DNA of 64,000 nt. Source: Curvibacter microcysteis (GTDB lineage Bacteria > Pseudomonadota > Gammaproteobacteria > Burkholderiales > Burkholderiaceae_C). The notes under the pieces are model-generated. The model ran no database searches and was not told the origin of the DNA. It worked only from the letters and a program-made list of their open reading frames with translations. Both the position numbers and the translations under genes were made by a program. Numbering within the stretch: position 1 is the stretch's first letter; every line of letters starts with the position of its first letter. Shown in pieces: positions 17,396-28,058 of this stretch. The DNA is taken from the NCBI RefSeq assembly GCF_028649435.1, contig NZ_JAQSIN010000003.1. The stretch is one strand, 5' to 3'.

Positions 17396-18294
17396 AATTC
17401 TCCGTCTTCCAGGTCAGCCGCCGAGGTGGCCGAGAAAAGAACGAAGACCGCATGGGCTACTGCTACACGCGGGATTCGGCCTTGTTCGTGCTGGCCGACG
17501 GCATGGGCGGGCACCCGGAGGGCGAGGTGGCGGCGCAACTGGCGCTGCAAACCATCTCGGCTCTGTTCCAGCGCGAGGCCAAGCCCCGCTTGGCCGATGT
17601 GAGTGAATTCCTGTCCAACGCGCTGATGGCCGCGCACCAGCAGATCCTGCGCTATGCGGCCGACCAGGGCATGCTGGACACACCGCGCACCACCCTGGTC
17701 GCAGGGGTGCTGCAAAGCGGCAGCGCCAGCTGGGTGCATTGCGGTGACTCGCGCCTTTACCTGGTGCGCGACAACGAGCTGCTGACCCGCACCCGCGACC
17801 ACTCCTACATGGAGCACCGCACCCCCGGTTTGACTTTGCCCGACCGCGTCAACCGCAACGTGCTGTTCACCTGCCTGGGGTCGCCCACCAAGCCGGTGTT
17901 CGATTTGGCCGGCCCGGCCTTGCTGCAGCAGGGTGACAAGATTTTGCTGTGCTCGGACGGCTTGTGGGGCAGCGTCAGCGAGGATGAAATCGTGCACCAG
18001 CTCAGCCGGGCTCCGGTGGCTGAAGCCGTGCCTGAGTTGGTTGAGTCAGCCCTGCGCAAGGCCGGTGATAACAGCGACAACGTCACGGCCGTGGCGCTGG
18101 AGTGGGAGACCCCCGACACCTTCGAGTCCACCCGGGGCATCTCCACCGACAGCATCCATGAAGGGGTGTTCGCCTCCACCATCCAGTCGGGCGTGCTCGA
18201 CAACCTGGTGGACGACCTGGACGACGCGGCCATCGAGCGCTCGATTGCCGAGATCAACGAGGCCATTCGGCGTTCGGCAGCGCGCAAGAACTGA
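17392..18294 (+). CDS. PP2C-family protein serine/threonine phosphatase
   Basis: A 300-residue PPM/PP2C phosphatase. Metal and catalytic motifs are REKNED (14-19), LADGMGGH (34-41), GDSRLYLV, LLCSDGLWGSV and GDNSDNVTAV. About 60 residues follow the catalytic domain and contain an acidic, helical segment of unknown role. The start overlaps the kinase stop by ATGA, so the two are translationally coupled. It probably reverses the phosphorylations made by the neighbouring kinase. Confidence 0.92.
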   Translation: MKFSVFQVSRRGGREKNEDRMGYCYTRDSALFVLADGMGGHPEGEVAAQLALQTISALFQREAKPRLADVSEFLSNALMAAHQQILRYAADQGMLDTPRTTLVAGVLQSGSASWVHCGDSRLYLVRDNELLTRTRDHSYMEHRTPGLTLPDRVNRNVLFTCLGSPTKPVFDLAGPALLQQGDKILLCSDGLWGSVSEDEIVHQLSRAPVAEAVPELVESALRKAGDNSDNVTAVALEWETPDTFESTRGISTDSIHEGVFASTIQSGVLDNLVDDLDDAAIERSIAEINEAIRRSAARKN

Positions 18295-18430
18295 GTTGGG
18301 GGCTGCTGCGGTCGAGCCGCCGTCCCCTGGCCTCGCTCGGCGGCTGGCCCCGGAGAGGGCGCTTGCCCACCGTTTGGCGGGCGCCACCGCACAGGCTCTG
18401 CCAGAGCTCCATTGAAGACAGGATGAACCC

Positions 18431-19177
18431 ATGACCACCCCCATCGCCCCCGTTTTTGTCCGCAGCCAGCAACGCACGGCCAAGCAATTGCGCCCAGTGC
18501 GCCTCACGCGCCACTACACCATGCATGCCGAAGGCTCGGTGCTGATCGAGTTCGGTCACACCAAGGTCTTGTGCACCGCCTCGGTCGAAGAAAAAGTCCC
18601 GGGCCACCAGCGCGGCACCGGTGCTGGTTGGGTCACCGCCGAATATGGCATGCTGCCGCGCGCCACCCACACGCGCAGCGACCGTGAGGCGGCGCGTGGC
18701 AAGCAAAGCGGCCGAACGCAAGAAATCCAGCGCCTGATCGGCCGCTCCCTGCGTGCGGTGTTTGACCTGCAATTGCTCGGCGAACGCACCCTGCACCTCG
18801 ACTGCGACGTGCTGCAGGCCGATGGCGGCACCCGCACCGCGGCCATCACGGGCGCTTTTGTGGCGGCACAAGACGCGGTCAACGGCTTGCTGGCCGCGGG
18901 CAAGATCACGGCCTCGCCCATCCGCGACCACGTGGCGGCCATTTCGGTGGGCATCGTGCATGGCACGCCCCTGCTCGACCTTGAGTACACCGAAGACTCG
19001 GCCTGTGACACCGACATGAACGTGGTCATGACCGGTGCGGGACACTATGTGGAAGTGCAGGGCACGGCCGAAGGCGTGGCCTTCACCCGCCGCGAGATGG
19101 ACCAGCTGCTGGCCCTGGCCGAGTCAGGCATCGCCGAGCTGGTGCAACTGCAAAAGAACGCTTTGGCGGCGGCCTGA
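18431..19177 (+). CDS. rph: ribonuclease PH
   Basis: A 248-residue RNase PH with the typical N-terminal LRPVRLTRHYTMHAEGSVLI, the phosphate-binding GRTQEIQRLIGRSLRA and DCDVLQADGGTRTAAITGA. It is a phosphorolytic 3'-5' exonuclease that trims tRNA and rRNA precursors. The length matches the family (about 240) and there is no frameshift of the K-12 type. AGGA precedes the ATG. It starts an rph-rdgB-hemW run. Confidence 0.95.
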   Translation: MTTPIAPVFVRSQQRTAKQLRPVRLTRHYTMHAEGSVLIEFGHTKVLCTASVEEKVPGHQRGTGAGWVTAEYGMLPRATHTRSDREAARGKQSGRTQEIQRLIGRSLRAVFDLQLLGERTLHLDCDVLQADGGTRTAAITGAFVAAQDAVNGLLAAGKITASPIRDHVAAISVGIVHGTPLLDLEYTEDSACDTDMNVVMTGAGHYVEVQGTAEGVAFTRREMDQLLALAESGIAELVQLQKNALAAA

Positions 19178-19212
19178 TCCGACGCCTTTTTGACCCCTGA
19201 TGTGAGAACCCG

Positions 19213-19827
19213 ATGAAACTGGTCCTGGCCTCCAACAACCAAGGCAAGCTCGCCGAGCTGCAGGCCTTGTTCGCCCCCTTGGGCATTGCGCTCCTGCGCC
19301 AAGGTGAACTGGGCATTCCCGAAGCGGCCGAACCCTTTCGCACCTTTGTGGAAAACGCCCTGGCCAAGGCCCGCCATGCCGCTCAGCACAGTGGCCTGCC
19401 CGCGCTGGCCGACGATGCCGGCTTGTGCGTGGACGCTTTTGGCGGTCTGCCCGGCGTGGACACGGCTTATTACGCCACCCAGTTCGGCTACCCCAAGGGC
19501 GACGACCACAATGTCCGGGCCCTGCTGGAGCAAATGAAGGGCCAGAGCCAGCGCCGTGCGGCCCTGGTCAGCACCCTGGTGGCCGTGCGTTCGCCTGAAG
19601 ACCCCGAGCCGCTGATTGCCGTCGGCCGCGCGGTGGGCCAGATCACGCAGGAGCCGGTGGGTGACAACGGTTTTGGTTTTGACCCCGTGATGTTCATACC
19701 CGAGTTCGGCCAGACCTTTGCCCAATTGCCCACCGAGGTCAAGAACGCCAACAGCCACCGAGGCCGCGCCGCGCAGCAGATGCTGCAGTTGATGCGCGAG
19801 CGCTGGCTGCCGGAGGGCGGCCTGTGA
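19213..19827 (+). CDS. rdgB: XTP/dITP diphosphatase (non-canonical purine NTPase)
   Basis: A 204-residue Ham1/RdgB protein. LVLASNNQGKLAEL (residues 3-16) is the nucleotide-binding start. PALADDAGLCVDAFGGLPGV and GDNGFGFDPVMFIPE are the signature segments. It hydrolyses XTP, dITP and ITP to monophosphates and keeps deaminated purines out of nucleic acid. The stop overlaps the GTG start of hemW. Confidence 0.95.
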   Translation: MKLVLASNNQGKLAELQALFAPLGIALLRQGELGIPEAAEPFRTFVENALAKARHAAQHSGLPALADDAGLCVDAFGGLPGVDTAYYATQFGYPKGDDHNVRALLEQMKGQSQRRAALVSTLVAVRSPEDPEPLIAVGRAVGQITQEPVGDNGFGFDPVMFIPEFGQTFAQLPTEVKNANSHRGRAAQQMLQLMRERWLPEGGL

Positions 19828-21035
19828 GCAGCGCCCCGCTCGACCCCCAGCACTACATGCGTCCCGGCACCCTGAGCCTGAGCGCCTTGCCGCCGCTGTC
19901 GCTGTATGTGCACCTGCCCTGGTGCCTCAAGAAGTGTCCCTACTGCGACTTCAACTCGCATGAGTTCAAAGGCGAGGACGGGCAAAACGCCAGTCCCCCC
20001 GAGCAACGCTACCTGGCCGCCTTGATGGCCGACCTGGAGGCATCGCTGCCCCTGGTCTGGGGGCGCTCGGTGCACAGCATCTTCATTGGTGGCGGCACGC
20101 CCAGCCTGTTTTCGCCCGAGGCCATTGACCAGCTCATCAGCGGTTTGCGAGCGCGCCTGCGCCTGGAGGCCGACTGCGAGATCACCCTGGAAGCCAACCC
20201 CGGCACCTTTGAGAAAGACCGCTTCCGCGCCTTCCGCCAGGCCGGCGTGACGCGCCTGTCGGTGGGGGTGCAGAGCTTCAACGACGGCCACTTGCAGGCT
20301 TTGGGTCGGGTGCACAACCGCGCCCAGGCCTTGGCCGCGGTGGAAGAAGCGGCGGCCTCGTTTGACACCTTCAACCTGGACCTGATGTACGCCTTGCCCG
20401 GGCAGGACCTGGCCGGCTTGGCACAGGACCTGGACACGGCGCTGGCGCTGGCGCCCCCGCACCTGTCGGTCTACCACCTGACCATCGAGCCCAACACCTA
20501 CTTTGCCAAGTTCCCGCCCGTGGTGCCCGAGGACGACACCGCCTACGCCATGCTGGACTTGATCACCGAACGCACCGCCTTGGCCGGCCTGGGCCGCTAC
20601 GAGGTGTCGGCCTATGCCAAGCCTGGCCATGGCTGCTTCCACAACACCAATTACTGGCAGTTTGGCGACTACCTGGGCATTGGCGCGGGCGCGCATGGCA
20701 AGCTGAGCTTTGCCCACCGCGTGCTGCGCCAGGTGCGGGTGCGCGAGCCCCGCCTGTACATGGAGCGCGCCCTGGCGGGCCAGGCCATCGCGCAGGAAAA
20801 CGAGGTCAAGCGCAGCGAGCTGCCGTTTGAGTACATGCTCAATGCCTTGCGCTTGCGCGAGGGTTTTGCCTTGCAAGACTTCAGCGACCGCACCGGCCTG
20901 CCGCTGAGCGCCATCGCCGCTGGTCTGGACGAGGCCGAGCGCAAGGGCCTGATCGAGCGCGACTTCGCGCGCGTCAAACCCACCGAACGCGGCTTTGACT
21001 TCCTGAGCGACCTGCAGTCACTGTTCCTGGCCTGA
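19824..21035 (+). CDS. hemW: radical SAM heme chaperone HemW
   Basis: A 403-residue radical SAM protein. The cluster motif is WCLKKCPYCDF, i.e. CxxxCxxC, followed by IGGGTPSLFSPEAI and NLDLMYALPGQ. HemW binds heme and hands it to apoproteins; it was formerly annotated as oxygen-independent coproporphyrinogen oxidase. The extra N-terminal cysteine of true HemN is not evident. It starts with GTG at 19824 overlapping the rdgB stop (GTGA). Its last 18 bases overlap the opposing DUF2177 gene. Confidence 0.92.
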   Translation: MSSAPLDPQHYMRPGTLSLSALPPLSLYVHLPWCLKKCPYCDFNSHEFKGEDGQNASPPEQRYLAALMADLEASLPLVWGRSVHSIFIGGGTPSLFSPEAIDQLISGLRARLRLEADCEITLEANPGTFEKDRFRAFRQAGVTRLSVGVQSFNDGHLQALGRVHNRAQALAAVEEAAASFDTFNLDLMYALPGQDLAGLAQDLDTALALAPPHLSVYHLTIEPNTYFAKFPPVVPEDDTAYAMLDLITERTALAGLGRYEVSAYAKPGHGCFHNTNYWQFGDYLGIGAGAHGKLSFAHRVLRQVRVREPRLYMERALAGQAIAQENEVKRSELPFEYMLNALRLREGFALQDFSDRTGLPLSAIAAGLDEAERKGLIERDFARVKPTERGFDFLSDLQSLFLA

Positions 21036-21473
21036 GCGGCCCAGGCCCAGGCCCTGCGCCCAGTAGCCCAGCGTGGCCAGGGCGGCCGACAGGGCTGTGC
21101 CCCACAGCAGGTCGATCAGGCTCAAGCCCAGCGGCCAATCGCGCAGCGTGGCCAGGTTGCTGAGGTCGTAAGTGCCGTAAGCCATCAAGCCCATCAGCGC
21201 CCCCCGCAGCGCGGCCACCCGGACGTGGGCCGGGCGCGGCCCCAGGCACAGCGTGACCAGGCCCGCCGGGTAGCCCAGGTAAAACAGGGCGGCCGGGCCC
21301 CAGCGCACCGGGCCCAGCCAGGGCTGCAGAACCTGGTACAGGTCCCCGCTGGCCCAGCCCAACCACAGGCCGTCCAGCACGCACAGCCCCAGCAAGGCCG
21401 CGCCGTAGGCGCGCAGCCAGCGTTGGAGGGGGCGAGGGCCTGGGCCGTTCAGCACGGTGTTGTCTTGCGTCAT
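21018..21473 (-). CDS. DUF2177 family membrane protein
   Basis: A 151-residue integral membrane protein with about four hydrophobic segments. AYGTYDLSNLATLRDWPLGL is the hallmark of DUF2177. Function is unknown. The ATG at 21473 fits the family N-terminus; upstream open frame has no family similarity. It is convergent with hemW and divergent from icd. Confidence 0.82.
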   Translation of the reverse strand: MTQDNTVLNGPGPRPLQRWLRAYGAALLGLCVLDGLWLGWASGDLYQVLQPWLGPVRWGPAALFYLGYPAGLVTLCLGPRPAHVRVAALRGALMGLMAYGTYDLSNLATLRDWPLGLSLIDLLWGTALSAALATLGYWAQGLGLGRSGQEQ

Positions 21474-21616
21474 GGTCTTTCCAGTGAAGTGCCGCCCTGG
21501 CTGTGCAGCATGGCCTCGGGGCGGTGAATGCGGGTCGTCCGCCTTGCTGTCGGGCGGCGATCGGGGGATGATTTGCGCTGCCTGGCCCCCGGTCACCCCA
21601 GCCCGCGTCGGGTCGG

Positions 21617-21646
21617 TTTTTGCATTGTAAAATCGCGTTGCAAAAA
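21617..21646. promoter_or_regulatory. 8-bp inverted repeat in the icd/DUF2177 divergent promoter
   Basis: TTTTTGCA (21617-21624) and TGCAAAAA (21639-21646) are perfect inverted copies separated by 14 AT-rich bases. This is about 108 bases before the icd start and the only AT-rich part of the 280-base spacer. It could be an operator for either gene; which protein binds is unknown. Confidence 0.35.
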
Positions 21647-21753
21647 TCAGCTTGGGGTCAGACGACCGCAAGCAAAATCAGGCAATATCCAAGCATGACT
21701 GCCGGTCTGAGAACCAGCCGACGGCCTTTCATTACCCATTCTTGAGATCAGCG

Positions 21754-23991
<2,238 letters not shown>

Positions 23992-24044
23992 GGCTGACCC
24001 CCGCCTGGACCCGCCGCTGGCGGGGCCAGGTTGCAAAGCCCCTG

Positions 24045-24070
24045 AAACCCGCCCTGGTGGCGGGTTTTTT
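24045..24070 (+). terminator. rho-independent terminator after icd
   Basis: AAACCCGCC pairs with GGCGGGTTT around a five-base loop (CTGGT), with six T at 24065-24070, 54 bases after the icd stop. The T run is followed by CATGGGCG, a tail shared with two other terminators in this window. Confidence 0.85.
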
Positions 24071-24130
24071 CATGGGCGTTGCATTGGGGGATGCGGGGTC
24101 GCTCGGGGTGCCCGGGGGCCCTTCACTCCG

Positions 24131-25591
24131 TCAGGAAAAACGCAGCACCCCATCGTTGAGTCGGCCCCAGCGCAGGCTCAGCAGCTCGTGCAGGTAGCTT
24201 TGCCGCACGCGCCAGGGGCTGTCGTGACCCTGGCGGGGGAACTGGTCCAGCGAGCGCAGGATGTAGCCCGAGCTGAAATCGGCCCAGCCTGCAGTGGCCG
24301 GCCAGGGCGTCGGGATGGGGGCCATGCAGCGGCTGAGCTGCTGCTGGTGCATGTGGCGCAGCAGGCGACAGGCGTACTGGCTGACCAGGTCACTGCGCAG
24401 CGTCCAGGAGGCGTTGGTGTAGCCCATCACGTACACCAGGTTGGGCACACCAGCCAGCATCAGGCCTCGGTAGCTGAGGCTCTGGCCGGGGTGGATGGCC
24501 TGGCCGTTGACCTCCAGTTCAATGCCCCCAAAGGCCAGCAGTTCCAGCCCGGTGGCGCTGACCACCACATCGGCTTCCAGCGCCTGTCCGCTGCGCAGCT
24601 GCAGGCCGTGGGCGGTGAAGGTGGCGATCTCGTCGGTCAGCACCTGGGCCTGGCCCCGGCGCAGCACCTTGAACAAGTCGCCGTCAGGTACCAGGCACAG
24701 GCGCTGGTCCCAGGGGGCGTAACGCGGGCTGAAGTGGCGCTCCACATCAAAGTCAGGCCCCAGGGCGTGGCGCACGCCTCGCTGCAACAGGGTGCGCAGG
24801 CGTTGCGGGCGCCGCCGGGCCAGGCGGTAGATGTACTGGCCCAACAAGATGTTTTTCCAGCGCGTCAGACCGTGGGCCAGGCGCGCGGGCAGGTGGCGCT
24901 GCAAGGCCTGGGCCATTCGGTCCACCGAGGGCCGCGACACCACATAGGTCGGCGACCGTTGCAGCAGCGTGACCTGGGCGCCTTGCTGCGCCAGCGCGGG
25001 CACCAGGGTCATGGCGGTGGCTCCACTGCCCACCACCACCACACGCTGGCCCCGCACGGCCAGGTCGGTTGGCCAGTGCTGCGGGTGCACCAGGCGGCCT
25101 TCAAACTGCGCCTGGCCCGGGAAGTTGGGTTGGTGCCCCTGGTCATAGCGGTAGTAGCCGCAGGCCAGGATCAGGAAGCGGCAGCGCAAGTGGCGTGGCG
25201 GAGCGTCTTCTGTGGCGTGGACATCCACATGCCAGACCCCGTCGTCGTCACGCCAGCGGGCACGGCGCACGCGCTGGCCGTAGCGCATGTGAGGCGCCAG
25301 GCCGTGCTCGGCCACGGTGTCCTGCAGGTAGCGCAGGATGGCTGGGCCACTGGCGATGGCCTGGGCGTCGGTCCAGGGTTTGAAGCGGTAGCCCAGGGTG
25401 TGCATGTCCGAGTCGGAGCGCACACCCGGGTAGCGGAACAGGTCCCAGGTGCCGCCCAAGGTGTTGCGCGCCTCCAGCAAGGCCCAGCGCTGCCCGGGGC
25501 AGGCCTGCTGCAGGTGCACGGCGGCCCCGATCCCGGACAGACCGGCCCCCACGATCAACACATCCCAGTGGTCTGCCCCTTGTTCTGCCAT
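24131..25591 (-). CDS. flavin monooxygenase, Baeyer-Villiger type I
   Basis: A 486-residue FAD/NADPH monooxygenase. The FAD motif GAGLSG is at residues 15-20. FEGRLVHPQHWP (about 162-173) fits the Baeyer-Villiger fingerprint FxGxxxHxxxWP. A second Rossmann motif, GSGATA, follows. These enzymes insert oxygen next to a carbonyl to form esters or lactones. The substrate is unknown. The ATG at 25591 is preferred because GGGGGAG lies 8 bases before it; alternative starts lie up to 72 bases upstream. It follows gdhA on the same strand after 107 bases. Confidence 0.85.
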   Translation of the reverse strand: MAEQGADHWDVLIVGAGLSGIGAAVHLQQACPGQRWALLEARNTLGGTWDLFRYPGVRSDSDMHTLGYRFKPWTDAQAIASGPAILRYLQDTVAEHGLAPHMRYGQRVRRARWRDDDGVWHVDVHATEDAPPRHLRCRFLILACGYYRYDQGHQPNFPGQAQFEGRLVHPQHWPTDLAVRGQRVVVVGSGATAMTLVPALAQQGAQVTLLQRSPTYVVSRPSVDRMAQALQRHLPARLAHGLTRWKNILLGQYIYRLARRRPQRLRTLLQRGVRHALGPDFDVERHFSPRYAPWDQRLCLVPDGDLFKVLRRGQAQVLTDEIATFTAHGLQLRSGQALEADVVVSATGLELLAFGGIELEVNGQAIHPGQSLSYRGLMLAGVPNLVYVMGYTNASWTLRSDLVSQYACRLLRHMHQQQLSRCMAPIPTPWPATAGWADFSSGYILRSLDQFPRQGHDSPWRVRQSYLHELLSLRWGRLNDGVLRFS

Positions 25592-25698
25592 GTGCGCGCT
25601 CCCCCAGGAAGGCGCCATCGCCTTCGTGGGGTCCATTGCAGCGGCAGTGCCTGGGCTTGGCAAGCCCTTTCAGAGCCCCGGGCGCGGAGCGGTCCGCC

Positions 25699-26970
<1,272 letters not shown>

Positions 26971-27030
26971 GGACTTCTCGCGGCTGATGAACATGGCCGA
27001 ACGTTACGCCTGCCTTCTCGTGCTTGCCAT

Positions 27031-27095
27031 GGGTTATGCGCGCCGTGACAAGGGTTATGCGGGGCGCGTCATGCCGTTGCCGCAAGGGGTTATGC
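27031..27095. promoter_or_regulatory. three direct repeats GGGTTATGC upstream of gdhA
   Basis: GGGTTATGC occurs at 27031-27039, 27052-27060 and 27087-27095, all on the plus strand (GCATAACCC in the direction of gdhA). Spacings are 21 and 35 bases. The nearest copy is 61 bases before the gdhA start. This looks like a direct-repeat activator or repressor array. The regulator is unknown, and the sites could also serve the divergent acyltransferase gene. Confidence 0.5.
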
Positions 27096-27203
27096 ACGGG
27101 ACGAAGGGGATGGGTTTGTGCACAGCATGCGCTTGACTGAGCGCGTGAAAAGGCGCGCTTTTAGGTCCGTTTTCACGTATTTCGCCTGGGGGTAAATCTC
27201 TAG

Positions 27204-27222
27204 AGTGGTCTCTCAAACCACT
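27204..27222 (+). promoter_or_regulatory. leader hairpin before the acyltransferase gene
   Basis: AGTGGT (27204-27209) and ACCACT (27217-27222) form a 6-bp stem with a 7-base loop, ending 29 bases before the start codon. A CAGGAG ribosome site lies outside the stem. It may be an operator half-site pair or an mRNA hairpin. Confidence 0.3.
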
Positions 27223-27251
27223 TATCTCCCACCTACCCACAGGAGTACCTC

Positions 27252-28058
27252 ATGGCTGCCGTTTTGACCCCGTTCCTCGAGTCGGACATTCACTTAAGCC
27301 CACCGCGCGCAGGCCAGGCGGTCCGTCCGTCCAGCAGTGTTGTCTCCCTGCTGGAGGAGCGTTTGCCCTTCACGGTTCGGGTCGTGTCCAACGAGCAACA
27401 GCTGGCCAAGGCGGTCTCGATTCGCCATGCTGCCTATGCCCGTCACCTGCCTGATTTCGCGGAATCCTTGAAGCGGCCTGAGCGCTCGGATTTCAGTGAT
27501 GATTCCGTCATTTTGCTGGCCGAGTCCCGCCTCGATGGCTCGCCCTTGGGCACCATGCGCATCCAGACCAACCGGCACGAGCCGCTGCCGCTGGAGCAGT
27601 CGGTGGATTTGCCAGGGTGGTTGCAAAACGGTGGCGTTCTAGCCGAAGCGGTGCGACTTGGCGTCACAGAGGGGGTGCAAGGCCTCTTGGTCAAGACGGT
27701 TTTATTCAAGGCGTTCTTTCAGTTTTGCGAGCGCTTTGGCATTGATTGGATGGTGATCGCTGGACGTTCACCGCTGGACCGCCAGTACCGGCGCCTCATG
27801 TTCCGGGATGTCTATCCAGACCTCGGACCCGTCCCGCTGCGCCATGCTGGCAACATCCCGCACCGAGTGATGTGCTTTGAGGTCGGGACCGCCCGCACGT
27901 TACCCAATGCAGAGCAGCATTCCTTTTATGACTTCCTGTTCCGCACTCACCACCCTGACATCGAGTTGGAGGCTCCGGCCTTGCAGACCATATCGGCCTT
28001 CATGCCGATCCCCGTTGCAGGCGCGGTAGGCCGCACATCGGCCACACCACTTCAGTGA
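27252..28058 (+). CDS. N-acyl amino acid synthase FeeM-domain protein (GNAT fold)
   Basis: A 268-residue protein with a FeeM/AHL-synthase-like GNAT domain. The core runs from about residue 38: TVRVVSNEQQLAKAVSIRHAAYARHLP, then SRLDGSPLGTMRIQTN, and GIDWMVIAGRSPLDRQYRRL. FeeM proteins join a fatty acyl group to an amino acid, often tyrosine, using acyl-ACP. The product here cannot be predicted. The ATG at 27252 has a CAGGAG ribosome site. The gene ends tail-to-tail with the GGDEF/EAL gene with a 7-base overlap. Base composition is less GC-rich than the neighbours. Confidence 0.75.
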   Translation: MAAVLTPFLESDIHLSPPRAGQAVRPSSSVVSLLEERLPFTVRVVSNEQQLAKAVSIRHAAYARHLPDFAESLKRPERSDFSDDSVILLAESRLDGSPLGTMRIQTNRHEPLPLEQSVDLPGWLQNGGVLAEAVRLGVTEGVQGLLVKTVLFKAFFQFCERFGIDWMVIAGRSPLDRQYRRLMFRDVYPDLGPVPLRHAGNIPHRVMCFEVGTARTLPNAEQHSFYDFLFRTHHPDIELEAPALQTISAFMPIPVAGAVGRTSATPLQ

